A stretch of 7,348 bases of DNA from JAQBXX01 sp963925015 (GTDB taxonomy: Bacteria; Pseudomonadota; Gammaproteobacteria; SURF-13): assembly GCA_963925015.1 (NCBI GenBank), contig CAWUTX010000095.1, forward strand, positions 1 to 7,348. Reading direction: 5' to 3'. The notes below the pieces were generated by a model. That model had not been told where the DNA came from, searched no databases, and saw nothing but the letters and a program-made list of their open reading frames with translations. Made by a program: the position numbers and the translations under genes. Shown here piece by piece: positions 1-6,161 of this stretch (position 1 is the first letter of the stretch; each line of letters opens with the position of its first letter).

Positions 1-1575
1 GTCCTCGGCGTGCGCCTCGGCGTCTTTCACCATGCGCTTGACCTCGTCCTCGGACAATCCGCTGGAGGCCTTGATGACGATGGACTGGCTCTTGCCGGTG
101 GCCTTGTCCTTGGCCGACACGTTCAGGATACCGTTCGCGTCGATGTCGAACATGACTTCGACCTGCGGCATGCCGCGCGGTGCGGGTGGAATGTCGGAGA
201 GGTCGAAACGACCTAATGACTTGTTGGCCGAAGCCATCTCACGCTCGCCCTGCATCACGTGTACCGTGACGGCGGTCTGGTTGTCCTCTGCGGTGGAAAA
301 CACCTGTGTCGCCTTGGTCGGAATGGTGGTGTTTTTCTCGATCAGTTTGGTCATCACGCCGCCCATGGTCTCGATACCGAGCGACAGCGGCGTGACATCG
401 AGCAGCAGCACGTCCTTCACCTCGCCGCCCAGCACGCCGGCCTGAATCGCGGCACCCACCGCCACCGCCTCATCCGGGTTCACGTCCTTGCGCGGCTCCT
501 TGCCGAACAGTTTCTTAACCGCCTCCTGCACCTTCGGCATGCGCGTCTGGCCGCCGACCAGAATTATGTCGTCAATATCGGCTGCCGTCACACCGGCATC
601 TTTCATCGCAGTCTTGCACGGCTGGATGGTGCGCTCAATGAGCTCGTCCACCAGTGACTCCAGCGTGGCGCGCGTAACCTTGACGTTAAGATGCTTCGGG
701 CCACTCGCATCAGCCGTGATGTAGGGCAGGTTCACGTCGGTCTGCTCGCGCGAGGAGAGTTCGATCTTGGCCTTTTCTGCGGCATCCTTCAGGCGTTGCA
801 GGGCGAGCGGGTCTTTCTTGAGATCAACGCCGCTGTCTTTCTTGTACTCATCCACCAGGTGGTCGATCAGGCGCTGGTCGAAATCTTCACCGCCCAGAAA
901 GGTGTCACCGTTGGTGGACAGCACTTCAAACTGGTGCTCGCCCTCCACTTCCGCGATTTCAATAATGGAGATGTCGAACGTGCCGCCGCCCAAGTCATAC
1001 ACCGCCACCTTGGAGTCGCCGGGCTTCTTGTCCATGCCGTAGGCTAGCGCGGCTGCGGTCGGTTCATTGATGATACGCTTGACCTCCAAGCCCGCGATCT
1101 TGCCCGCGGCCTTGGTCGCTTGGCGCTGGGAGTCGTCGAAATAAGCGGGCACGGTGATCACCGCCTCGGTGACCGGTTCGCCGAGATAATCCTCGGCGGT
1201 CTTTTTCATCTTCATCAGCACGCGCGCGGAAATCTCCGGCGGCGCCATCTTTTTTCCGTTCACCTCCACCCAGGCATCGCCGTTATCGGCGGCCGCGATG
1301 TTATAAGGCACTAGCTTGACATCTTTCTGCACTACCGCGTCGGTGTAGCGGCGCCCGATCAGACGCTTGATCGCAAACAGCGTGTTTTTCGGATTGGTGA
1401 CCGCCTGACGCTTCGCGGATTGTCCGACCAGCACTTCACCGTCGCTGGTGTAGGCCACGATGGACGGCGTGGTGCGGTCGCCTTCGCTGTTTTCGATCAC
1501 GCGCGGCTTGCCACCCTCCATCACCGCGACGCAGGAATTGGTGGTGCCGAGGTCAATGCCTATAATCTTGCCCAT
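1..1575 (-). CDS. dnaK: Chaperone protein DnaK (Hsp70), C-terminus cut off by window edge
   Basis: DnaK is the cytoplasmic ATP-driven Hsp70 chaperone; it works with DnaJ and the exchange factor GrpE to fold and rescue proteins. Reading minus from the ATG at 1573-1575, the frame stays open for exactly 525 codons to base 1. The Hsp70 landmarks are visible: the N-terminal phosphate loop GIDLGTTNSCVA (residues 6-17), DLGGGTFD starting at residue 194 (the same number as in E. coli DnaK), the third signature ILVGGQTRMPKVQ, and the linker plus substrate-domain start DVLLLDVTPLSLGIE. The last residues visible, SEDEVKRMVKDAEAHAED, are the start of the helical lid. About 110-115 residues of the usual roughly 640 lie outside the window. 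A Shine-Dalgarno GGAGA (1584-1588 on the opposite strand) sits 8 bases before the ATG. It is the last gene visible in the hrcA-grpE-dnaK operon; dnaJ would be expected next, outside the window. The identical residue numbering argues against internal indels. Confidence 0.98.
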   Translation of the reverse strand, partial: MGKIIGIDLGTTNSCVAVMEGGKPRVIENSEGDRTTPSIVAYTSDGEVLVGQSAKRQAVTNPKNTLFAIKRLIGRRYTDAVVQKDVKLVPYNIAAADNGDAWVEVNGKKMAPPEISARVLMKMKKTAEDYLGEPVTEAVITVPAYFDDSQRQATKAAGKIAGLEVKRIINEPTAAALAYGMDKKPGDSKVAVYDLGGGTFDISIIEIAEVEGEHQFEVLSTNGDTFLGGEDFDQRLIDHLVDEYKKDSGVDLKKDPLALQRLKDAAEKAKIELSSREQTDVNLPYITADASGPKHLNVKVTRATLESLVDELIERTIQPCKTAMKDAGVTAADIDDIILVGGQTRMPKVQEAVKKLFGKEPRKDVNPDEAVAVGAAIQAGVLGGEVKDVLLLDVTPLSLGIETMGGVMTKLIEKNTTIPTKATQVFSTAEDNQTAVTVHVMQGEREMASANKSLGRFDLSDIPPAPRGMPQVEVMFDIDANGILNVSAKDKATGKSQSIVIKASSGLSEDEVKRMVKDAEAHAED

Positions 1576-1637
1576 GGTAAAAGTCTCCGTTGCTTTTTAA
1601 GTGTCATCCCGCGTCCAGAGGCGGGGAGTTGCTGGTT
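1576..1637 (-). promoter_or_regulatory. dnaK mRNA leader with Shine-Dalgarno and small hairpin
   Basis: This is the stretch between the predicted sigma-32 start point (about 1630) and the dnaK ATG. It contains the ribosome site GGAGA at 1584-1588 and a short GC hairpin: five bases CCCGC/GCGGG at 1608-1612 and 1621-1625 with an 8-base loop. The stem is short and has no U-tract, so it is not a terminator. It could stabilise or tune translation of the leader, but that is only inference. Confidence 0.3.
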
Positions 1638-1666
1638 ATATGGGGGTGCGGCCCGCCTTATTCAAG
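1638..1666 (-). promoter_or_regulatory. Sigma-32 (RpoH) heat-shock promoter for dnaK
   Basis: On the minus strand the grpE-dnaK gap reads CTTGAAT (1660-1666), a 14-base spacer, then CCCCATATA (1637-1645). The known sigma-32 consensus is CTTGAAA, 13-17 bases, CCCCATnTA. The match is therefore 6 of 7 at -35 and complete at -10, with ideal spacing. The -35 begins 5 bases after the grpE stop codon and the predicted start point is near 1630, leaving a leader of about 55 bases. It implies that dnaK can be transcribed on heat shock independently of the upstream hrcA-grpE promoter. Assigned by inspection only; no expression data. Confidence 0.82.
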
Positions 1667-1671
1667 GGCCC

Positions 1672-2199
1672 TCAAGCCTGGCCTTCAGCCGATTTAGCAA
1701 TAATCACCATAGCCGGTCGAATCAGGCGCTCGTGCAGCAGATAGCCCTTCTGGCATACCGTGAGCACGGTATTCGGCTCCGCCTCGGCGCTCTCCTGCGC
1801 GGCCATGGCCTGATGCAGTTGCGGGTTGAATTTCTCGCCCACCGGATTGGTTTCGGTGATGCCGAATCTGGCAAACGCCGCCGCGAGCATTTTGTGTGTG
1901 AGCTCCATGCCTTCGCGCAGAGCCTGGTTGGCCTCAGCGCCCGAGGCCAAGCCCAATTCCAGACTGTCCTTCACCGGCAGCAATTCCAGCGCAAAACGCT
2001 CCAGCGCATATTTGTGTGCGCCCTCCAGATCCCGCTCGTGGCGACGGCGCAGGTTTTCGAGATCGGCGCGCGCCCTTAACAGCTGGTTCCAGTGCTCATC
2101 GGACTTGCTGCGTGCATCTTCAAGCAACTGCTGCACATCGTGCGTAGCGGTGTCGGCGGAAGGCTCCGCTTGCGCGGCGGGTTGTTCGTCGTGATTCAT
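1672..2199 (-). CDS. grpE: Nucleotide exchange factor GrpE
   Basis: GrpE is the cytoplasmic dimeric cochaperone that releases ADP from DnaK. The 175-residue protein is of normal length for the family. Residues 1-20 are a polar, probably disordered tail. Residues about 20-60 form the long charged helix of the dimer coiled coil (LLEDARSKSDEHWNQLLRAR and following), followed by the conserved helix with ALERFALELLPVKDSLE. Residues 117-170 form the C-terminal beta-wing that contacts DnaK, including NPVGEKFNPQLHQAM and GYLLHERLIRPAMVII, which contain the family signature. The ATG at 2197-2199 has a good GGAGA Shine-Dalgarno (2207-2211) 7 bases upstream. It lies 69 bases after hrcA and 96 bases before dnaK, so its physical neighbour is its functional partner. 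A sigma-32-like promoter is proposed just upstream. Confidence 0.97.
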   Translation of the reverse strand: MNHDEQPAAQAEPSADTATHDVQQLLEDARSKSDEHWNQLLRARADLENLRRRHERDLEGAHKYALERFALELLPVKDSLELGLASGAEANQALREGMELTHKMLAAAFARFGITETNPVGEKFNPQLHQAMAAQESAEAEPNTVLTVCQKGYLLHERLIRPAMVIIAKSAEGQA

Positions 2200-2250
2200 G
2201 AAACGGTCTCCGGAAATACCACAGAAATAATGATTTGAGAAAATAACTGA

Positions 2251-2287
2251 CCACCGCTATGTGGTGGATCAACTGCGCTGATTCAAG
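2251..2287 (-). promoter_or_regulatory. Candidate weaker sigma-32 promoter and hairpin before grpE
   Basis: On the minus strand CTTGAAT (2281-2287) is followed after 14 bases by CACCACATA (2258-2266). The -35 matches CTTGAAA at 6 of 7 positions. The -10 matches 6 of the 8 defined positions of CCCCATnTA. The -35 lies inside the last codons of hrcA. The -10 falls inside a small inverted repeat, CCACC/GGTGG (2251-2255 and 2263-2267), 14 bases past the hrcA stop. That repeat may alternatively be just an intercistronic RNA hairpin; there is no U-tract to make it a terminator. The -35 and spacing are identical to those of the dnaK promoter, which makes the call more credible, but the -10 is imperfect. 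Confidence 0.4.
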
Positions 2288-3354
2288 GCGGCGCCGAGTA
2301 ATTTTGCGGTGATGTCCACCATCGGGATGACGCGATCGTAGCCCATACGCGTGGGGCCGATGACGCCCAGCACGCCGATCACCTCGCCGTCGGCCTCGTA
2401 GGGCGAGGTCACCAGGCTGTAGTCTTGCAGCACGTTGTAGCCCGATTCGGCGCCGATGAATATCTGCACACCGCGCGCCCCCAGGCACTGGTCGAGCAGG
2501 TACAGCAGATCGCGTTTCTGGGTGAAGGCATCGAACAACTGGCGCAGTTTGCCGATGTCGGTGCTGTCGGTGCGCTGCAACAGATGTATCTGGCCGGTGA
2601 GTAGGTAGTCAGCCGCCTCGGGTGCTGCGCCGAAGGCCTGCTCCGCCGCTTCGACGGCGAGGCGCATCATGTTATTCATGCCTTCACGCGTTTCGTTCAT
2701 CTCCTGCAACAGGCGCACGCGTACTGTGGGCAGATCCTGCCCGGCGAACACGGTATTGAGATAATTGGCCGCCTGTTGCAGTTCGGAGGGCGAGTATTGG
2801 CGCTCGGTGTGGATGATGCGGTTTTGCACCTCGCGCTCGTTCAGCACCAGTATCACCAGCACGCGGTTGTCCGACAGCGACAGAAACTCCACTTGGCGGA
2901 AGGCGGTGTGCTCGCGGCGAGGCAACAGCACCACACTGGCCATGCGTGTGACCTCCGAGAGCAGACTGGACGCGGTTTCCAGCAGGCCATGCGTGCCCTT
3001 GTCGGGGTCGAACTGGCTCTTGATGCGCAGCACCTCGCTGCTGCCGATGGGCTGAATGCTGAGTAGGCTGTCCACAAACAGGCGGTAGCCCTGCGCGGTC
3101 GGGATGCGGCCGGCGGAGGTGTGCGGCGCCGTGATGAGGCCGAGTTCTTCCAGGTCGGCCATCACGTTGCGGATGGTGGCCGGGCTCAAATCGAGGCCTG
3201 TGTCACGTGCCAGGGCGCGCGAACTCACCGGTTGACCATCGAGAATATAGCGCCCAACCAGGGTCTTCAGCAGAAAACGCGCCCGCTCGCTGATGACGGG
3301 CAGTTCTGCTGCGGTGCTGGCCTGGCCGACCCGGCTGTTAAAGGAAGTGTCCAT
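2269..3354 (-). CDS. hrcA: Heat-inducible transcription repressor HrcA
   Basis: HrcA represses dnaK and groE operons by binding the CIRCE inverted repeat, and depends on GroEL for folding. The 361-residue product is slightly longer than the usual 340-350; the excess is a nonconserved N-terminal stretch of about 20 residues. Residues 23-80 form the winged helix-turn-helix, with LVGRYILDGQPVSSRALAR and the recognition region SPATIRNVMADLEELGLI (57-74). The hallmark SAGRIPTAQGYRLFVD follows at 80-95. The C-terminal signature region MGYDRVIPMVDITAKLLGAAL ends the protein. The ATG at 3352-3354 is the only convincing start, since no other ATG lies before the conserved domain. Its Shine-Dalgarno is poor (a GGGTAAA about 12 bases upstream). 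It heads the hrcA-grpE-dnaK operon and diverges from nadK. No CIRCE (TTAGCACTC-N9-GAGTGCTAA) is visible upstream of any gene in the window. Confidence 0.97.
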   Translation of the reverse strand: MDTSFNSRVGQASTAAELPVISERARFLLKTLVGRYILDGQPVSSRALARDTGLDLSPATIRNVMADLEELGLITAPHTSAGRIPTAQGYRLFVDSLLSIQPIGSSEVLRIKSQFDPDKGTHGLLETASSLLSEVTRMASVVLLPRREHTAFRQVEFLSLSDNRVLVILVLNEREVQNRIIHTERQYSPSELQQAANYLNTVFAGQDLPTVRVRLLQEMNETREGMNNMMRLAVEAAEQAFGAAPEAADYLLTGQIHLLQRTDSTDIGKLRQLFDAFTQKRDLLYLLDQCLGARGVQIFIGAESGYNVLQDYSLVTSPYEADGEVIGVLGVIGPTRMGYDRVIPMVDITAKLLGAALNQRS

Positions 3355-3362
3355 ATGCTAAG

Positions 3363-3420
3363 TTTACCCAAGACTCACAAAGCAAGGCTACATTACTTTA
3401 CAGTGTGACTCTTGGGTAAA
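3363..3420. promoter_or_regulatory. Long inverted repeat upstream of hrcA, possible operator
   Basis: Two 17-base arms at 3363-3379 and 3404-3420 are inverted copies with a single mismatch (3374 against 3409), separated by 24 bases. The arm reads TTTACCCAAGA(C/G)TCACA on the plus strand. The repeat ends 8 bases before the hrcA start codon and would overlap its promoter; its right arm also overlaps a candidate nadK promoter. It is not CIRCE: both the arm sequence and the spacer length (24 against 9) differ. It could be an operator for HrcA or another regulator serving both divergent genes, or an RNA stem in the hrcA leader. The repeat itself is seen directly; its role is inferred. Confidence 0.6.
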
Positions 3421-3433
3421 AATCCTGTTTAAT
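3405..3433 (+). promoter_or_regulatory. Candidate sigma-70 promoter for nadK-recN
   Basis: GTGACT at 3405-3410 (4 of 6 with TTGACA) is followed after 17 bases by TTTAAT at 3428-3433 (5 of 6 with TATAAT). Transcription would start near 3440 and give nadK a leader of about 110 bases containing both GC-rich hairpins. The -35 lies in the right arm of the inverted repeat, so a protein bound there could block it. Weak consensus match; other starts nearer the gene are possible. Confidence 0.3.
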
Positions 3434-3443
3434 CTACCCCCAC

Positions 3444-3495
3444 CCCCCGTTCGAGCCGGGGGCAGGCTCTGTCCCGTCCCCTAAACAGGGGGCGG
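3444..3495. repeat. Two GC-rich hairpins between hrcA and nadK, REP-like
   Basis: Hairpin one is CCCCCG/CGGGGG (3444-3449 and 3457-3462) with a 7-base loop. Hairpin two is a 9-pair stem, CCGTCCCCT/AGGGGGCGG (3474-3482 and 3487-3495), with the four-base loop AAAC and one G-U pair. An outer 8-base inverted repeat, CCTGTTTA (3424-3431) with TAAACAGG (3482-3489), partly encloses them and offers an alternative fold. GTAG motifs flank the pair on opposite strands, at 3434-3437 (minus) and 3500-3503 (plus). Tandem GC palindromes next to GTAG resemble REP elements mobilised by RAYT transposases. Neither hairpin has a U-tract, so they are poor intrinsic terminators. Only one copy is in view, so repeat status cannot be shown here. 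Confidence 0.45.
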
Positions 3496-3551
3496 AGACG
3501 TAGCGGAAAGTGTAGTCTTATTTATTGACTTATCAGTAACAAAGACAACTT

Positions 3552-4430
3552 ATGGCACGCACATTCCATTGTATCGGACTCATCGGCAAATTCGGTGACC
3601 CCGGCGTCGGGGCCGTCATCCATACCCTGAGCGCGCACCTCCGGCAGCGCGGCCTCAAGGTGCTGCTCGACGAGGCGACCGCCGAACTGGTGCCCGGCCA
3701 CGGGCTGGACATCGCCGAGCGCAGTGAACTCGGCAAGCAGTGCGACCTAGTCATTGTAATCGGCGGCGACGGCAGCCTGCTCAACGCGGCGCGCTCGCTG
3801 GCAAATTACGAAGTTCCGCTGCTCGGAGTCAACCAGGGCCGGCTCGGTTTTCTCGCCGATATCTCGCCCGATCAGATGCTCGAACGGCTGGATGAAATTC
3901 TCGCCGACCAGTATATCGAGGAAGAACGCCTGCTGCTGCACACCGTTATCCACCGTAACGGCCAGCCGGTGAACGACAGCGATGCCTTCAATGATGTCGT
4001 GCTGCACAAATGGAACGCGGCACGCATGATCGAGTTCGACACTCACATCAACGGCCAGTTCGTGAACACCTACCGCTCCGACGGCCTCATCGTGGCGACG
4101 CCCACCGGCTCTACCGCTTATGCACTGTCCAGCGATGGCCCCATACTCTACCCTACGCTGAATGTCATCGTGCTGGTGCCGATCTGTCCGCATACCATGA
4201 GCAACCGACCGATTGTGGTGGACGGCGATAGTCAGATCGAAATCACCGTGCGCGACATCGCACAGTCCGCCGCGCAACTGACCTGCGACGGTCAGATTAG
4301 CCTCGACGTGCTGGAAGGCGATTTGATAAAAATTTACAAAAAAAGCAAATGCGCGCGGCTGATACATCCCGCCACTCACGACTACTACGAAATGCTGCGC
4401 GCCAAGCTGCACTGGGGCGAGAATCTTTAG
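3552..4430 (+). CDS. nadK: NAD kinase (ATP-dependent, EC 2.7.1.23)
   Basis: This cytoplasmic enzyme phosphorylates NAD at the adenosine 2'-hydroxyl to give NADP, the only biosynthetic route to NADP. The 292-residue length equals that of the E. coli enzyme. Visible motifs in order are: CIGLIGKFGDP at the N-terminus, the catalytic GGDGS (71-75) after a hydrophobic strand, GVNQGRLGFLAD (92-103), the substrate-binding FNDVVLHK (146-153; ND instead of the more common NE, a conservative variant), RSDGLIVATPTGSTAYALSSDGPI (175-198), and LVPICPHTMSNRP (208-220). The ATG at 3552 aligns with known starts but has no clear Shine-Dalgarno (AAAGACAACTT precedes it). It diverges from hrcA across a 197-base control region and is followed 9 bases later by recN, so the two are very probably cotranscribed. 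Confidence 0.97.
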   Translation: MARTFHCIGLIGKFGDPGVGAVIHTLSAHLRQRGLKVLLDEATAELVPGHGLDIAERSELGKQCDLVIVIGGDGSLLNAARSLANYEVPLLGVNQGRLGFLADISPDQMLERLDEILADQYIEEERLLLHTVIHRNGQPVNDSDAFNDVVLHKWNAARMIEFDTHINGQFVNTYRSDGLIVATPTGSTAYALSSDGPILYPTLNVIVLVPICPHTMSNRPIVVDGDSQIEITVRDIAQSAAQLTCDGQISLDVLEGDLIKIYKKSKCARLIHPATHDYYEMLRAKLHWGENL

Positions 4431-4439
4431 TCGGTATCC

Positions 4440-6146
4440 ATGCTAATACAGCTTGCCATCCGCGATTTCGCCATCGTCGAACATCTGGAGTTGAATCTGC
4501 GCGCCGGGTTCACCGTCATCACCGGTGAGACGGGCGCGGGCAAGTCGATCATGGTGGACGCGCTCGACCTCGCGCTGGGGGGGCGCGCCGACAGCGGCGC
4601 GGTTCGCCACCACGCTGAGCGCGCCGAAGTCAGCGCCGGTTTCGATATCAGCCGTCTGCCCGCCACCCAATGCTGGCTCAAGGAACAGGAGCTCGACGCC
4701 AACGGCGACTGCCTGCTGCGCCGCACCGTCACACGCGACGGCCGCTCCAAAGGCTATATCAATGGCTCGCCGGTGACGTTGCAGTTGTTGCAGGAACTGG
4801 GCGAAATGCTGGTCGACATCCACGGCCAGCACGAACATCAGTCGCTGCTCAAGCGCGACATGCAGCGCCAACTGCTGGACGACTACGCCGGCCACGGTGC
4901 CCTGCTCGAACAACTGGCGGGCCACTACCGGCACTGGCGCTCCGCGCAACGCGAACTCGAAACCCTCCAGCGCAGCGTGGCCGAGCGCGAAGCGCGCCTC
5001 GATCTGCTGAATCATCAGGTGCGCGAACTGGAGGCACTGCAACTCGGCCCGGACGAATTAACCGCGCTCAACGAAGAGCACGCGCGCCTCGCCAACGCCG
5101 GACGGCTGCTGGAAACTTCGCACAGCGTGCTGCATGCGCTGTATGAAAACGAAACCGGCTCCACGCTGAGCCAGCTTGCGCTGAGTGCGCTCGAACTGCG
5201 CGCACTCAGCGCGTTCGATGCACGCCTCGGTGCGGTGAGCGAACTGCTGGAAGGCGCTTCGATTCAAGTGCGGGAAGCGGCAAGCGAACTGCGCCACATC
5301 ATCGACAGCCTCGATCTCGACCCCGCGCGCCTCACCACCGTCGAGCAGCGCCTGCGCAGCATTCACGACCTTGCGCGCAAGCATCGCCTGCAGCCCGAAG
5401 CATTACCCGCGCTGTTCACGCGTCTCAGCAGCGAACGCGACACACTGCAACACGCGGATTCACGCGTCGAGCAATTGCGCGCCGAAGCAGGCACGGCGGA
5501 AAATTCTTATCGCGCGCTGGCCCAAACACTGAGCGACGGGCGCACACGATCCGCGCGTGCTCTGGCGGAAAAAGTGAGCGCTGCGATGGGACAACTCGGC
5601 ATGCCGGGAGGACGCTTCGACATCGCCTTCGAGGCATTGGAAGACGCCGCTTTTTCCGCCCACGGCATGGAGCGCGTGGAATTTCTCGTGAGCGCGAATC
5701 CGGGGCAGCCGCCCAAACCGCTCAACAAGGTCGCCTCCGGCGGCGAACTATCACGCATCAGCCTCGCCATTCAGGTCATCGCCGCGCAAAGCGGGCGCAT
5801 CCCGACGCTGATATTCGACGAAGTCGATGTCGGCATCGGCGGCGGCATTGCGGAAATCGTGGGCAACCAGCTACGTGCGTTGGGTGAGAGCCGTCAGGTG
5901 TTGTGCGTCACCCATCTGCCGCAAGTCGCGGCCCAGGGGCAGCACCAACTTCAGGTCAGCAAACAGATCGGCAAAGACGCTACTCAACTCAGCGTCAGCG
6001 AACTTTCACCGGATCAACGCCGCGACGAAATCGCACGCATGCTGGGCGGCGTGAAAATCACCGAGCAGACACGTGCTCACGCTACCGAGATGCTGCAACA
6101 CGCGCAGAGCGCGAAATCACCGAAGAAGAAAAAATCGAAAACTTGA
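4440..6146 (+). CDS. recN: DNA repair protein RecN (SMC-like ATPase)
   Basis: RecN is a cytoplasmic SMC-family ATPase recruited to double-strand breaks, where it helps RecA-dependent recombination repair. At 568 residues it is close to the usual 550-560. Domain order: N-terminal ATPase half with Walker A GETGAGKS (29-36); a short coiled-coil region (about 150-370, rich in L, E, R and A heptads, including HLTxx-free arms) instead of the long SMC arms; then the C-terminal ATPase half with ABC signature SGGELS (433-438), Walker B LIFDE (457-461), DVGIGGG as D-loop and the switch histidine H492 in VTHLPQVAA. The C-terminus SPKKKKSKT is strongly basic; E. coli RecN instead ends in an LAA-type ClpXP degron, so that route of turnover may be absent. 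The ATG at 4440 starts on conserved LIQLAIRDFAIVEHLEL. Its Shine-Dalgarno is weak, so translation is probably coupled to nadK. No LexA box is seen upstream. Confidence 0.97.
   Translation: MLIQLAIRDFAIVEHLELNLRAGFTVITGETGAGKSIMVDALDLALGGRADSGAVRHHAERAEVSAGFDISRLPATQCWLKEQELDANGDCLLRRTVTRDGRSKGYINGSPVTLQLLQELGEMLVDIHGQHEHQSLLKRDMQRQLLDDYAGHGALLEQLAGHYRHWRSAQRELETLQRSVAEREARLDLLNHQVRELEALQLGPDELTALNEEHARLANAGRLLETSHSVLHALYENETGSTLSQLALSALELRALSAFDARLGAVSELLEGASIQVREAASELRHIIDSLDLDPARLTTVEQRLRSIHDLARKHRLQPEALPALFTRLSSERDTLQHADSRVEQLRAEAGTAENSYRALAQTLSDGRTRSARALAEKVSAAMGQLGMPGGRFDIAFEALEDAAFSAHGMERVEFLVSANPGQPPKPLNKVASGGELSRISLAIQVIAAQSGRIPTLIFDEVDVGIGGGIAEIVGNQLRALGESRQVLCVTHLPQVAAQGQHQLQVSKQIGKDATQLSVSELSPDQRRDEIARMLGGVKITEQTRAHATEMLQHAQSAKSPKKKKSKT
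5178..5212. repeat. Perfect 13-base inverted repeat inside recN
   Basis: GCGCTGAGTGCGC (5178-5190) and its exact reverse complement (5200-5212) are separated by 9 bases within the coiled-coil region of recN. They encode the near-repeated peptides ALSAL and ALSAF. In mRNA this would be a stable 13-pair stem with a 9-base loop. The core GAGTGC/GCACTC and the 9-base spacer recall CIRCE, but the half-sites face the other way and lack the outer TTA. In GC-rich coding DNA chance remains a possible explanation. Confidence 0.5.
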
Positions 6147-6161
6147 ACGTGAGCAAAAGGC

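Noticed and set aside
1420..2079. 219-residue plus-strand open frame across the dnaK-grpE junction
   Set aside because: It lies antisense to dnaK and grpE, resembles no family, and is explained by GC-rich codon structure of the opposite strand.
3424..3490. LexA (SOS) box upstream of nadK-recN
   Set aside because: CTGT and ACAG occur (3469-3472 and 3485-3488) but are separated by 12 bases rather than 8, and the inner sequence is GC-rich.
3747..4412. 221-residue minus-strand open frame opposite nadK
   Set aside because: nadK on the other strand has every family motif; this frame is its antisense shadow and has no recognisable domain or ribosome site.
4443..5042. 199-residue minus-strand open frame opposite the start of recN
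   Set aside because: Antisense to the Walker A half of recN, low-complexity composition, no known motif.
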